Notes: generated by a model not told the origin, from the letters alone. Positions 47,935-58,901 are shown, counted from the first letter of the stretch. The stretch: 64,000 nt of DNA from Candidatus Competibacter sp. (GCA_029624815.1 JARSSH010000036.1:1-64000), one strand, 5' to 3'. Translations and numbers: made by a program.

Positions 47935-48531
47935 ATGTCCGAACTCGAACTAACCCCGGCCGAACCAGCCCCCACCCAACGCGGCCTGCTGCGGCAGATC
48001 TTTCGCCCCAAGGACATCGGCTTTTATCTGATGATCCTGCTGTCATGGATCGGCGCGGCCTATACGGAAGCCGACGCGCAAAGCAGTCGCTGGTACTGGC
48101 ATTCCTTGATCCCGATCTTCGGGTTGATCTGCATCGTCACTCAATGGCGCAACATCGAACCGACCGCGAAAGCCCGCGCACTGCTGGTCGGTCGGCAAAT
48201 CCTGCACTGGGGGGCGTTGCTGCTGCTGGCGCGACTGGTCTTCATCGCCGCGTCCCAAGGCTTCATGAACGCCCTCGACGACCGTCAGGCCAGCTTTCTG
48301 CTGATGCTCAACGTCACGCTGTCCACATTTTTGGCCGGCATCTATTTCGACTGGCGGCTCTGCTTCGTCGCCATCTTCCTCGGCGCCGGAGCGATCTTCA
48401 TGATCATGATTCAAAACATCATCCCGATCCTGGTTTATGCGGGGATTGGATTTATCGTTGTTTACTTGGTCTGGACTTGGCTGTACAACCACTGGCAGGC
48501 ACGGCGTCAGGCAGCACCGCCGTCCGCCTGA
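47935..48531 (+). CDS. Polytopic membrane protein, unknown function
   Basis: The 198 residues have a short acidic/proline-rich N terminus and five or six hydrophobic spans (about 33-55, 60-80, 95-118, 125-150 and 155-185), ending in a basic tail. I do not recognise the family. AAGGAAA upstream supports the ATG at 47935. Confidence 0.75.
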   Translation: MSELELTPAEPAPTQRGLLRQIFRPKDIGFYLMILLSWIGAAYTEADAQSSRWYWHSLIPIFGLICIVTQWRNIEPTAKARALLVGRQILHWGALLLLARLVFIAASQGFMNALDDRQASFLLMLNVTLSTFLAGIYFDWRLCFVAIFLGAGAIFMIMIQNIIPILVYAGIGFIVVYLVWTWLYNHWQARRQAAPPSA

Positions 48532-48632
48532 CACCCTTAATTGTCCAACCGCCGCATACTTCCATGCCTAACTCGCGGGAACGCCGGCAACCGTGCTCCC
48601 AAATCCATTGAAAATTGAAAAAGGAGATCCTT

Positions 48633-49064
48633 ATGATCGGACATCATCCCGCCAAAGCCACCCTGTTGTCGGCGGGTCTGGCCTTGGCGCTCATCGGCGG
48701 ACCCGCCGTTCAGGCCGCCCAACCCGCATCGGCCGCCGCCAAGTCCGCCGCATCCCAGAAGGAGGAATGGCTGATTCCCACCGGCGAGCGCTGGTCGAGC
48801 GCCACCGAAATCGAAAGGCTGGCTTATGTGCTTGGCATCCTGAATCTGGCAATGGTCGAATACCAGTTGACCGGTCCGAACCCCAAGCACCGCACCACCG
48901 TCCCTCGCCTGATCAAGGCTCTGGATGGCATGACCGTGCCGCAGATCGTGGAAACCGTGGACGCCTACTACAAGGCCAATCCCGACAAGCAGCAGGAACC
49001 GATCATCCAAGTGATCTGGTTCCAGATAGTCAAGCCCAAGGCCGGCCAATCCAAAGCAAAATGA
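48633..49064 (+). CDS. Periplasmic protein, possibly Rap1a/Tai-like
   Basis: The 143-residue secreted protein has a signal peptide (about 1-27, cleavage after VQAA). The mature part, LAYVLGILNLAMVEYQ and VPQIVETVDAYYKANPDKQQ, has the helix pattern of Rap1a/Tai-type immunity proteins but lacks their cysteines, so the match is tentative. AAGGAG seven bases upstream fixes the ATG at 48633. It is followed 11 bases later by a small glycine-zipper lipoprotein. Confidence 0.7.
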   Translation: MIGHHPAKATLLSAGLALALIGGPAVQAAQPASAAAKSAASQKEEWLIPTGERWSSATEIERLAYVLGILNLAMVEYQLTGPNPKHRTTVPRLIKALDGMTVPQIVETVDAYYKANPDKQQEPIIQVIWFQIVKPKAGQSKAK

Positions 49065-49075
49065 GGAATCAAGCC

Positions 49076-49297
49076 ATGAAAAAGATCGGCTTTCTACTTG
49101 CGATTCCAGCCTTCGCCTTCAGCGTCGGCTGCACCAACATGACACCGGCCGAACAGGGCACGTTGAGCGGCGCGGCCATCGGCGCGGCGGGCGGCGCGGC
49201 CATCGGGGCCTTAACCGGCGGCAGCGCCGGAACCGGTGCGATCATCGGCGGCGCGGCGGGTGCTGTCGTCGGCAACATTTATGGCCGGAAACAATAG
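49076..49297 (+). CDS. Small glycine-zipper lipoprotein
   Basis: The 73 residues begin with a lipoprotein signal (FSVGC, Cys at about 19) and continue as a glycine-zipper (GAAIGAAGGAAIGALTGG and GAIIGGAAGAVVGNIYG), the OmpA/YMGG-like Gly-zipper family found in envelope proteins. Likely in the same operon as the upstream secreted protein. Confidence 0.8.
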   Translation: MKKIGFLLAIPAFAFSVGCTNMTPAEQGTLSGAAIGAAGGAAIGALTGGSAGTGAIIGGAAGAVVGNIYGRKQ

Positions 49298-49351
49298 CAG
49301 GAACAGTATCGCAACGACCAAACCGGGCGACCGCCGAGTTGCCGGAAAGCC

Positions 49352-49383
49352 CCTCTCGCCGGCAAAACGCCGGCGAGAGGTTT
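49352..49383 (+). terminator. Terminator after the glycine-zipper gene
   Basis: CCTCTCGCCGGC pairs with GCCGGCGAGAGG around an AAAAC loop, followed by TTT. It lies just before the convergent SPASM-like gene. Confidence 0.75.
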
Positions 49384-49385
49384 CG

Positions 49386-50195
49386 CTAAGCCGACCCCAC
49401 ATCCAGATCGCGGCGCAGCTCGGCGGCGGCATCCCGTAGATGGCCAAACAGGCGCTTCACCCCGGCGCAGTCGTAATCGCGCCGCGGCCATTTGAAGTAA
49501 CCGCCGCAACCGTTCAGAAACGCGCAGCCCTGGCACTCTTCGTCCACCGCCAGCACTTGCGCGATCCATTCCCCCAGATCGGCATCGGGCGCAATATTGG
49601 CGTTCGGGTCCACCAACCGCCTGGACAGTCGTTCGACGCCTTCGTCGGTGACGTAGCGCAGATATTGCGGATCGTCGTCCTGCAACACCCACAGCGACGC
49701 TGGCTCGTCATGGAAAAACCCCCGTAGGGAACCATGAAAATACTCGATCGGCTGAGCGACCGTCGGCTGGTGTAGATAGAACTCCAGCACCGCCGCCATC
49801 TCTTCGATCAGCGCCGGCTCGGGTTGTTCGACTTCCAGCCGCACCGCGAAATCCAGCGAAACCGCCACCTTGACCGCCTTGCCGAACCCTGGCGCGACCG
49901 GGACGATCACCCGCGCCGGATGGTTGTCGAGCAGATTGGTATGGCGGTACAGCAGGGGGAATTCGGCGACGGGATCGCGCAGGATCAGTTCCAGCGGCAA
50001 CCCCGGCGCCCAGGCATTCAACGGCTCGGAATCGGTATCGAGCGCCACGATCTGCGCGCCGACGATTCGTTCGGGATCCTCCGCTTCCAGCGCGGAGGCA
50101 AGCGCGGCCGGTTCGTCGGTCCTGACGACCAACCGTTCCCGCCGGTAAGCGGGTAGCAAGCGCAAAGGGATGTTGTAGTGGGTGAATTCGTTCAT
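49386..50195 (-). CDS. SPASM-like cysteine protein without radical SAM domain
   Basis: The 269-residue protein is not recognised as a whole. Near its C terminus four cysteines occur as C-x2-C-x5-C-x12-C (about residues 221, 224, 230 and 243: ECQGCAFLNGC...YDC). This resembles the auxiliary Fe-S cluster region (SPASM) of peptide-modifying radical SAM enzymes. These are the only cysteines; no CxxxCxxC radical SAM motif exists. The N-terminal 150 residues are an unassigned alpha/beta region. It follows the WYN-repeat peptide gene by 27 bases on the same strand, so the two probably form an operon. ATG at 50195 is preferred over a TTG three codons earlier. Confidence 0.7.
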   Translation of the reverse strand: MNEFTHYNIPLRLLPAYRRERLVVRTDEPAALASALEAEDPERIVGAQIVALDTDSEPLNAWAPGLPLELILRDPVAEFPLLYRHTNLLDNHPARVIVPVAPGFGKAVKVAVSLDFAVRLEVEQPEPALIEEMAAVLEFYLHQPTVAQPIEYFHGSLRGFFHDEPASLWVLQDDDPQYLRYVTDEGVERLSRRLVDPNANIAPDADLGEWIAQVLAVDEECQGCAFLNGCGGYFKWPRRDYDCAGVKRLFGHLRDAAAELRRDLDVGSA

Positions 50196-50222
50196 CGAAA
50201 CCAATGCCTCGGACTGGAGCGG

Positions 50223-50579
50223 TCAGCGATTGTACCAGCCCTCGCCCCAGCCGGGGCCGTTATACCAGGGCCGGTTGTACCAGGGTCGGTTGTACCAGGG
50301 TCGGTTATACCACGGCCGGTTGTACCAGCCCCAGGCCCAAGGTCGCGGCCCCCAGCCCCAACCGCCGCCGAAGTTGATCCAACTACCGCCCCGACCACCG
50401 CCACGATTGCCCCAGCCACCAGCCTCGACCTCGCGTCCGGGAACCAGCGATCCACCCAACAGCACCCCACCGATCACCGCTTTCGACCATCGCCCCAGGC
50501 CGATCAGAAAATCCCGCCGCTCGTCATGGATGGGTTCCGGGGACTCGCCCGGCAAAATCTCATGCTCTCGATCGGTCAT
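50223..50579 (-). CDS. WYN-repeat peptide with Tat-like leader (putative RiPP precursor)
   Basis: The 118 residues have an acidic start, then a twin-arginine-like leader (RRDFLIGLGRWSKAVIGGVL at about 22-41, hydrophobic to LVPG). A Gly/Trp-rich linker (GGWGNRGGGRGGSWINFGGG) follows, then a C-terminal block with six WYN motifs, four in tandem PWYN units of five residues. The pattern recalls radical-SAM-modified repeat peptides (GRRM/triceptide type). GGAGGT just upstream gives a strong ribosome site. Tat-like export would suit a peptide modified in the cytoplasm before secretion. The next gene encodes the SPASM-like protein. Confidence 0.75.
   Translation of the reverse strand: MTDREHEILPGESPEPIHDERRDFLIGLGRWSKAVIGGVLLGGSLVPGREVEAGGWGNRGGGRGGSWINFGGGWGWGPRPWAWGWYNRPWYNRPWYNRPWYNRPWYNGPGWGEGWYNR
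50258..50330 (-). repeat. 15-bp tandem coding repeats (WYNRP units)
   Basis: About five consecutive 15-base units encode WYNRP. Synonymous variation (TAC/TAT, CGG/CGA, CCC/CCG) shows the peptide repeat is kept while DNA drifts. Confidence 0.85.
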
Positions 50580-50808
50580 GACAACCTCCGCGCATCAGTG
50601 TCGTTATGGCGGTGGCGGTGCACGGGACAACCCTTCAGTCAGTCGCCCCCGCCGCCCGGAATCGATTGGCGATTCACCGTTCGGGCCGCCGGAAAGTGTC
50701 GGAAACGAAACCTCAGTCCCTGCTGAATCGTAACGATAATGTTGGCATAATCTTTCTGAATTACCGCTGAACGCTTCCCATCGCACCCGACCATCACGGC
50801 CTTTTCCC

Positions 50809-53025
50809 ATGCGCGACCGTCGAGCAAAACGCTCTCTTCCCTGCCTGTTGCTCGCCTTGGCGGCGCTGGTTGTTTTCGGCCCGGTCAGTCCTGAGACCAC
50901 GGCGGCGGAACGCCCCCGCATCGGTTTGGTGCTGGGCGGCGGCGGCGCCCGCGGCGTGGCGCACGTCGGCGTGCTCCGCTTTCTGGAGGAAATGCGTATT
51001 CCCGTCGATTGCGTCGCCGGCACCAGCATGGGCTCGATCATCGGTGGCTTGTACGCCTCCGGCATGACGCCCAGCGACATGGATGCAACGCTCAAGCGGA
51101 TCGATTGGCCGGAGGTGTTCACCGACGGTCCGCCGCGCGCCGACCTGCCGTGGCGGACCAAGCAGGAACAGCGATTCCTACTGACCAACGCCGCGATCGG
51201 CGTCAAGGGCGGCAAAATCCAACTGCCTCAAGGATTGCTGCAAGGCCAGAATCTGCTGCTGCTGTTGCAGGAATTGTCATTGCCGGCGGCCGAAATTCGT
51301 GACTTCGACCGGCTCAAGATACCGTATCGGGCCGTCGCGACCGATATCGCCACCGGCAACCCGGTCGTACTGAGTTCCGGCGATCTCGCCAAGGCTATGC
51401 GCGCCAGCATGTCGATTCCGAGCGCGCTGGTACCGGTCGAGCTGGAGGGCAAGCTGCTGGTGGACGGCGGGGTTTCGGACAATCTGCCCATCGACGTGGT
51501 GCGAAAACTGTGTCGGCCGGATGTCGTCATCGCCGTGGACGTGGGAGCCCCGCTGGCCCCCACCAACGAGCTGACTTCGGTGCTGTCGATCACCAACCAG
51601 CTCACCACCATCCTGACCGTGCGCAACGTCGAACAGCAGATAAAAACGCTGGGGAGCGAGGACGTGCTGATCGTGCCGGATCTCAAGGATCTGAGCAGCA
51701 CCGACTTCGATCGCTCGCCGGAAGCGGTCATCATCGGCTACGACGCCGCCCAAGCCTCGCGCAAGGCGCTAAGCCGACTGTCGCTTTCGGTGGCCGACTA
51801 CCAAGCCTACATCGCCGCGCTGCCGTCAATACCCGATACCGACCACCCCATCGTCGACTTCATCCGGATCAAGAACAGCTCCCGGCTGTCCGATCAAGTC
51901 ATCGCCAGCCAATTGCGCGTACAGCCCGGCGACCGGCTCGACCCGCGGGAACTGAACCGCAACCTCAACATCGTTTACGGCATGGGCGACTTTCAGGAGG
52001 TCGATTATTCGCTGATCGAGGAAGACGGCAAAACTGGCCTGATCGTCGAAGCCAGGGAACGCTACATCGGCACGGATACGCTGGAGTTAGGCCTGTCTTT
52101 CGGAGCCAGCTTGCGTGGCGAATCGCTGTTCGCGCTCAGCGCCGCCTACACCCTGGGGCAATTGAACTCCCTGGGCGGGGAGTGGCGCACCATCGGCCAA
52201 GTCGGCGGCAACATCGCGCTGTCCACCGACTTCTACCAACCGCTCGACGCCGACCAGACCTACTTTATCGACCCCTATGCCAGCTATCAGGCTTACAACC
52301 TGACCCTACAGGATCTTTCGCAATACCGGGTTTACCGAACCAACATTGGCGTGGTGGCGGGACGCAACCTGGAACACTGGGGCCGTCTCTCGCTGGGCCT
52401 GCGTTATGGCGGGGGCCACAACGATCTCCGCATCGGCCAATCGAACGAAGACGAAGGCGAATTCGACGAGGGCGGCTACTCGATCCGCTGGGGGATGGAT
52501 ACGCTGGACAACATCAACTTCCCGACCTCGGGGTATTACAGCGACCTCAATTTCTACGACTCCCGAACCACCTTGGGCGCCAGCAACGACTTCAGCGTTC
52601 TTAGCCTGGAAGCCGCCAAGGCGTTCACCTGGAACAAGACCTCCATCATCCCGCGCCTCAGGCTGGCGGGCCGACTTTCCGGCGAACTCGGCATCCAGGA
52701 TTTGTTTCTACTCGGGGGCTTCCTCAATCTATCGGGTTACCAGACCAATCAACTCGCGGGACAATACGCCGCGCTTGGCGAACTGATCGCCATGTACCGG
52801 CTGGACAACGCCTCGGCGGCGTTCACCATTCCCATATACGCCGGCGGCTCGCTGGAAGTCGGCGGCGTCTGGCAAGACATCGGCGACATCAATTTTTCTT
52901 CATTGATCCCCGCGGGCAGTCTGTTCCTGGGCGCGGATACGCCGTTGGGACCATTCTATCTATCCGGTGGCTGGGCCAAGGGCGGCAACACCTCGCTCTA
53001 CATCCTGCTGGGCCGACAGTTCTGA
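50809..53025 (+). CDS. Patatin-like phospholipase fused to an outer-membrane barrel (type Vd)
   Basis: The 738-residue protein has a signal peptide (about 1-33). A patatin domain with [18 protein letters not shown] (oxyanion hole), [10 protein letters not shown] (G-x-S-x-G nucleophile) and DGGVSDN (catalytic Asp) covers about 38-230. A POTRA-like linker ([20 protein letters not shown]) and a 16-strand-type beta barrel (about 410-738) end in a terminal Phe (LLGRQF), a barrel C terminus. The arrangement matches PlpD-type Vd autotransporters. It is followed by rluE with a one-base overlap. Confidence 0.92.
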   Translation: MRDRRAKRSLPCLLLALAALVVFGPVSPETTAAERPRIGLVLGGGGARGVAHVGVLRFLEEMRIPVDCVAGTSMGSIIGGLYASGMTPSDMDATLKRIDWPEVFTDGPPRADLPWRTKQEQRFLLTNAAIGVKGGKIQLPQGLLQGQNLLLLLQELSLPAAEIRDFDRLKIPYRAVATDIATGNPVVLSSGDLAKAMRASMSIPSALVPVELEGKLLVDGGVSDNLPIDVVRKLCRPDVVIAVDVGAPLAPTNELTSVLSITNQLTTILTVRNVEQQIKTLGSEDVLIVPDLKDLSSTDFDRSPEAVIIGYDAAQASRKALSRLSLSVADYQAYIAALPSIPDTDHPIVDFIRIKNSSRLSDQVIASQLRVQPGDRLDPRELNRNLNIVYGMGDFQEVDYSLIEEDGKTGLIVEARERYIGTDTLELGLSFGASLRGESLFALSAAYTLGQLNSLGGEWRTIGQVGGNIALSTDFYQPLDADQTYFIDPYASYQAYNLTLQDLSQYRVYRTNIGVVAGRNLEHWGRLSLGLRYGGGHNDLRIGQSNEDEGEFDEGGYSIRWGMDTLDNINFPTSGYYSDLNFYDSRTTLGASNDFSVLSLEAAKAFTWNKTSIIPRLRLAGRLSGELGIQDLFLLGGFLNLSGYQTNQLAGQYAALGELIAMYRLDNASAAFTIPIYAGGSLEVGGVWQDIGDINFSSLIPAGSLFLGADTPLGPFYLSGGWAKGGNTSLYILLGRQF

Positions 53026-53639
53026 TGCCGCGCCTGATCGTGCTCAACAAACCCTACGGCGTCCTCAGCCAATTCACCGACGCGGCTGGCCGCCCGACGC
53101 TAACCGACTATCTGCCGATTCCCGGCGTTTACGTGGCGGGTCGGCTGGATCGAGACAGCGAAGGGCTGCTGGCACTGACCGACGACGGCGTGCTGCAAGC
53201 CCGGATCAGCCATCCGTGTTACAAGAAACCCAAGACCTATCTGGCGCAGGTGGAAGGCGAGCCCGTGGAAACGGCGCTGGAGCGGTTGCGCCGAGGAATC
53301 GAACTCGGCGACGGCCTTACCCGACCCGCCATGGTTCGGCGCATCCCGGAACCCGCCGGGCTCTGGCCGCGCGATCCGCCGATCCGTCACCGGGCGGCGA
53401 TCCCGACCACCTGGCTGAAAATCACGCTGCGCGAAGGCCGCAACCGCCAAGTCCGACGCATGACCGCCGCAATCGGCCATCCAATCCTGCGGCTCGTCCG
53501 CTGGCGAATCGGCGACTGGACGCTGGACGGTCTGGAACCCGGTCAGTGGCGGGAAATATCCGTGATCGCCGCACCTCCCGGCCGTGTCCGGAACCATCGC
53601 GATGGCTCCGCGTCCCGCCGTACCCTCCTGGTTCGATGA
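53025..53639 (+). CDS. rluE: 23S rRNA pseudouridine synthase RluE-like
   Basis: RsuA/RluE family enzyme isomerising uridines in rRNA. The 204 residues begin [14 protein letters not shown] and carry the catalytic Asp in [28 protein letters not shown], and [19 protein letters not shown]. The N-terminal S4 domain is absent, as in RluE. TGATG overlap with the upstream gene and ATGA overlap with the downstream cupin show coupling. Confidence 0.92.
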   Translation: MPRLIVLNKPYGVLSQFTDAAGRPTLTDYLPIPGVYVAGRLDRDSEGLLALTDDGVLQARISHPCYKKPKTYLAQVEGEPVETALERLRRGIELGDGLTRPAMVRRIPEPAGLWPRDPPIRHRAAIPTTWLKITLREGRNRQVRRMTAAIGHPILRLVRWRIGDWTLDGLEPGQWREISVIAAPPGRVRNHRDGSASRRTLLVR

Positions 53640-53971
53640 TCCCCGAAAGCGGCAACCTGCTGACCGGCATTCCGGCCAATCTGGCGGCGGAGCAATTCGA
53701 CCTGCTGCTGCAAACCGGTGCCTGCCGCCTGGAGCGTATCGTTTCCATCGGTCATGCCACCCCGTGCGGCGAATGGTACGACCAGGACGGCGACGAGTGG
53801 GTCGTGTTGCTGCAAGGCCGGGCGGAACTGCGTTTCGCCGACGAAGGCGCCACGCGATCGCTGCGCGCCGGCGACTTCGTCTGGATTTCGGCACATCGCC
53901 GCCACCGGGTGGAATGGACCAGCCATAACCCGCCGGCAATCTGGCTCGCGTTTCATTTCGTAGCCCGCTAA
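53636..53971 (+). CDS. Cupin-domain protein
   Basis: The 111-residue single-domain cupin has motif 1 [20 protein letters not shown] (a G-x5-E type stretch) and motif 2 [18 protein letters not shown] with two His. The substrate is unknown; this short family often sits beside rluE in gammaproteobacteria. The ATG overlaps the rluE stop (ATGA). Confidence 0.88.
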   Translation: MIPESGNLLTGIPANLAAEQFDLLLQTGACRLERIVSIGHATPCGEWYDQDGDEWVVLLQGRAELRFADEGATRSLRAGDFVWISAHRRHRVEWTSHNPPAIWLAFHFVAR

Positions 53972-54030
53972 CGGTTCAGCCGCGCTTCAGCCGCGCCTTG
54001 CAAAATACCGGTCATGTGGCATGATTATAT

Positions 54031-54055
54031 ATATTTGACTAATTTAGTCGGCATT
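54031..54055 (+). promoter_or_regulatory. IscR/Rrf2-type operator before cytochrome c'
   Basis: Bases 54031-54055 read ATATTTGACT-AATTTAGTC-GGCATT, matching 22 of 25 positions of the IscR type 1 consensus (ATASYYGACTRWWWYAGTCRRSTAT). The core GACTAA/TTAGTC is a perfect inverted repeat. It lies 16 bases before the cytochrome c' ATG and downstream of a TATATA. Confidence 0.65.
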
Positions 54056-54070
54056 AGGGGATTGAAGCTA

Positions 54071-54535
54071 ATGAACACGCTATGTATCGGTTTGGCGGGC
54101 AGTATCCTGGGCTTGGGTTTTCTGACCGTCGCCAGCGCGGCCGACCCGAAGCCGGAAGACGCCGTCCGCTACCGGCAGTCCGTTTACACCGTGATTGGAT
54201 GGAACTTCAAACCCATCGGCGCGATGATGAAAGGCGAAATCCCGTTCGACGCCGCCGCCGTGGCCCGTCACGCGCAGTATGTCGAAATGATGAGTAAGAC
54301 AGCCATCGAGGGCTTTCCGAAAGGCTCTGGCCCGGACGCGGTGAAGAATACCGAGGCCAAGCCGGAAATCTGGACCGACTGGAACCAGTTCGAAACCAAA
54401 ATGACCGACTTCCAACAGGAAGCCGCCAAACTGGTCGAAGTTGCCAAGGGCGGCGATCAGGGCGCCATCAAGGCGCAGTTCGGCAAGACCGCCGAAACCT
54501 GCAAGGCTTGCCACAAGGAATTCCGCAAGGACTGA
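54071..54535 (+). CDS. Cytochrome c'
   Basis: Periplasmic four-helix heme protein that binds NO and CO. The 154 residues have a signal peptide (ending VASA, about residue 21) and the family architecture with a single C-terminal heme site CKACHKEFR, plus KPEIWTDWNQFETKM in the third helix. ATG at 54071 begins the signal peptide. It is convergent with a cytochrome b561 gene that may exchange electrons with it. Confidence 0.93.
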   Translation: MNTLCIGLAGSILGLGFLTVASAADPKPEDAVRYRQSVYTVIGWNFKPIGAMMKGEIPFDAAAVARHAQYVEMMSKTAIEGFPKGSGPDAVKNTEAKPEIWTDWNQFETKMTDFQQEAAKLVEVAKGGDQGAIKAQFGKTAETCKACHKEFRKD

Positions 54536-54560
54536 AGTACCGCAAGGATGTCACATGAGA

Positions 54561-54586
54561 AGGCCATGCCGCGGCATGGCCTTTTT
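54561..54586. terminator. Bidirectional terminator
   Basis: AGGCCATGCC pairs with GGCATGGCCT around GC, followed by TTTTT. It lies between convergent cytochrome c' and cytochrome b561 genes. Confidence 0.9.
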
Positions 54587-54602
54587 CATTGCCCGACGCT
54601 GC

Positions 54603-55286
54603 TCAGCGCACCAGTAGCCAGACGCTCAAACCCGCAACCACCAGCGTCGCCAGTCCACGCCATGGACTGACCAGGCGCGGGGCACGACCAGCCAATTCCG
54701 GCGACACCTGCTTGCGACCGCTCAGCATTGGGTGGATCAGATTCTCGCGCTTGACCAGCAGATAAAACAGCACCGCCGCGACATGGATGGCGATCACCGC
54801 CAGCAACAAATTGAAGTTGAGGCGATGAATGCCGGTCAGCCAATCGCTCGTATCCTTCGAGACCCACGAATACAGCGGTCCTTCGATCAGAATATCGTCG
54901 TTGGCGAACAGTCCGGTACCGGCCTGCACCAGCAGCAATACCAGCATCAGCACAATCGACCATCCCCCCGTGGGATTGTGGCCCAGGTAGAACGGCGTCT
55001 CGCCGCGCAGCAGGGCGCGGACGTAAGCCAGTGCCGCGCCCGGCCCGCGCACGAAATCGCCGAACCGGGCGGTCTCGCTACCCACGAATCCCCAAATCAG
55101 GCGGAACAATACCAGCGCCAGCACCGCGTAACCGCCCCAGACGTGATAGTCCATGGTGCCACTATTTTCGGCGGTCCACCACTGGGCGACCATCAATCCC
55201 ACCAAGGCCCAGTGAAACAGCCGGGTCGGCAGATCCCAGATCATTATTATCGGCATTGTCGGCGGGGAATGGTTGCTGTCACTCAT
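54603..55286 (-). CDS. Cytochrome b561-like membrane protein
   Basis: Di-heme b-type cytochrome of the inner membrane. The 227 residues start with a cytoplasmic IIMIWDLPTRLFHW motif typical of the Ni/Fe-hydrogenase/b561 superfamily. Four membrane helices follow, with heme-ligand His in FHWALV, YHVWGGYA, TGIHRLNF and IAIHVAAVLF. Such proteins often pair with periplasmic cytochrome c', encoded convergently beside it. Confidence 0.9.
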   Translation of the reverse strand: MSDSNHSPPTMPIIMIWDLPTRLFHWALVGLMVAQWWTAENSGTMDYHVWGGYAVLALVLFRLIWGFVGSETARFGDFVRGPGAALAYVRALLRGETPFYLGHNPTGGWSIVLMLVLLLVQAGTGLFANDDILIEGPLYSWVSKDTSDWLTGIHRLNFNLLLAVIAIHVAAVLFYLLVKRENLIHPMLSGRKQVSPELAGRAPRLVSPWRGLATLVVAGLSVWLLVR

Positions 55287-55370
55287 TAGTTATACCTCTA
55301 TTTAACTTAACGGAAAATTGACCCTCCGACTATCGATAAAGCCGGACCAATTCGCAATTGCCGTGCAAGC

Positions 55371-55398
55371 TTGACATCGATGGCATTTTCGCTACGAT
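55371..55398 (+). promoter_or_regulatory. Sigma-70 type promoter
   Basis: Perfect -35 TTGACA (55371-55376), 16-base spacer and TACGAT (55393-55398). It lies about 50 bases before the small membrane protein start. Confidence 0.6.
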
Positions 55399-55447
55399 AA
55401 AATAGAATGCTTTAGGTTCCGCTCCAAGCGGACAATCGAGATTCTCC

Positions 55448-55693
55448 ATGATTTCCCAACCCATCTATGAAATGCTCCCTTATCTGTATGTAATCGGAGG
55501 CGTGTCCGCGCTCTTCGGTCTCGACACTCTTGGTGGGAAATTCTGTGGATTTCTTCTTGTTACCGCGGGGATCGTCATTTATCAAGCCAGATCGCGTCAT
55601 CGCGGTAGAAACCCCGAGCCCAACCAGAGCTCCGGGCGCGATCCCGTATCCAGAAGATCCCTGTCCGATCGACCTTCCTCCAGGCGCTCGTGA
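55448..55693 (+). CDS. Small two-helix membrane protein
   Basis: The 81 residues start MISQPIYEMLPYLYVIGG and have two hydrophobic spans (about 9-26 and 31-48), then a basic Arg/Ser-rich tail. The shape and the good promoter upstream suggest a real short membrane protein of unknown function. Confidence 0.6.
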   Translation: MISQPIYEMLPYLYVIGGVSALFGLDTLGGKFCGFLLVTAGIVIYQARSRHRGRNPEPNQSSGRDPVSRRSLSDRPSSRRS

Positions 55694-57766
<2,073 letters not shown>

Positions 57767-57816
57767 GCAAATGCCGAATCGCAACAACCTTTTCGCCAGC
57801 GGATGGCGTCCAACGG

Positions 57817-57995
57817 GGCGCGAGTTGAGCGACACCCGCGCGTGGGTGGATGGAGCGCACGCAGTGCGCGATACCCCAAGCGGGCGTAGCGACGAAGCCG
57901 TGTCGCTCGAACGAGGGTTCGACGGCGCTCGCGCCGAGAACCCGAAGTTCGACAACTCGCGCCTGTTCGTCGGCGCGAAGCGCCGACGAACAGGC
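57817..57995. repeat. Palindrome-dense multibranched element
   Basis: An outer stem (57817-57827 with 57953-57963, 11 bp) encloses four hairpins: 57833-57848, 57855-57869, 57888-57907 and 57915-57943. Directly after comes a perfect 16-bp inverted repeat with GAA loop at 57961-57995, which shares three bases with the outer stem. The open frame across it has no known motifs. It is a candidate structured RNA or REP/BIME-like mobile repeat. Confidence 0.6.
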
Positions 57996-58104
57996 GGTTA
58001 CGGTCTGGCGCGGGACGTCATTTTCGTCTCGGTGCTGGCGTTCTCCCTGATCCGTCTGGCGTTGGCGCTGGAGGTGATTGACAACATTCCGCGAATCCTA
58101 TCCG

Positions 58105-58389
58105 ATGGGCTGGATTCTGGGCGCGCTCGGCAGCTTGGCGTTGTTGGTGGCCTTTTCCGTTCGCCAGCGGATCGCACGGCGACTGACCACCCAAACCACC
58201 GGCTATCTTGAAAACGACCGACTGGTCATCCTTGATTCAGGCCGGCGGGTCCGCGTCGAGGCCGTGGATTGGCCCTCGCTCGCCACCCGGCCGACCAGCG
58301 CCGATCCCGTCGCCATCGAGGAAGCGATCGGCGTTTATCAGGGTGCGAGCCTGGCCTTTAAAACCGGCTTGCTGCATAAATTGAATTGA
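58105..58389 (+). CDS. Short membrane-anchored protein, possibly frameshifted
   Basis: From ATG 58105 the 94 residues hold one helix (MGWILGALGSLALLVAFSV) and a soluble part ending KTGLLHKLN. Just upstream, in another frame, DVIFVSVLAFSLIRLALALEVIDNIPR looks like a first membrane helix, so the original gene may be a two-helix protein broken by a frameshift near 58100. Function unknown. Confidence 0.45.
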   Translation: MGWILGALGSLALLVAFSVRQRIARRLTTQTTGYLENDRLVILDSGRRVRVEAVDWPSLATRPTSADPVAIEEAIGVYQGASLAFKTGLLHKLN

Positions 58390-58498
58390 GCCGGATCCAC
58401 GGCCGAAGGGAAACACGACACAAAAAATGGCGCGGAACACGCGACTTGCCGGTTCCGCGCCACTTGAATATCAACGATTATCTAAATTGCAACCGTTC

Positions 58499-58870
58499 TC
58501 ACCACTGTCCAAAGAAATCGGTGATATCGAAGCAAATCGTTTTGGCTTCACCGCTGGCGGTTTCAATTTCCAGACTATCGAAAGTTTTGTTGCCGACGCC
58601 GCTGACCCCCTGCCCTTTTACCTTGGCATTGGGATATTTCCAGGCGATCCAGGCTTTCTCGGCGGCGACTCCTTCCAGGTTGTTCGCGGCATTTCGGACC
58701 ACGACCGCTTTCCTACAACTCGAACCATCCGCGCCAACAAACGAAATGTGCCGAAGGTTCTTGGGCAGGACAGGTCCGGATGCTCGGACTGCCTCACCGG
58801 CTTGCACCGTTACAATCCCAAAAATCAGCACCAGCAACGACAACACACAAAGAATCGACGATCTTTTCAT
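58499..58870 (-). CDS. Secreted protein downstream of a metallopeptidase
   Basis: The 123 residues have a signal peptide (about 1-27, MKRSSILCVLSLLVLIFGIV region ending TVQAG) and a mature domain with two Cys (SSCRK and ICFDI). It is unrecognised. ATG at 58870 is preferred: AAGGAG lies about 10 bases upstream, whereas an earlier ATG is too close to it. It is 31 bases after the HExxH metallopeptidase gene, which suggests an inhibitor or immunity role, but that is inference. Confidence 0.7.
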   Translation of the reverse strand: MKRSSILCVLSLLVLIFGIVTVQAGEAVRASGPVLPKNLRHISFVGADGSSCRKAVVVRNAANNLEGVAAEKAWIAWKYPNAKVKGQGVSGVGNKTFDSLEIETASGEAKTICFDITDFFGQW

Positions 58871-58901
58871 CCACTCCATACTCCTTCGGTCGATCTTGCC
58901 G

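Noticed and set aside
50258..50330. CRISPR-like tandem repeats
   Set aside because: Units are 15 bases, in frame and without spacers; they encode WYNRP and belong to the peptide gene.
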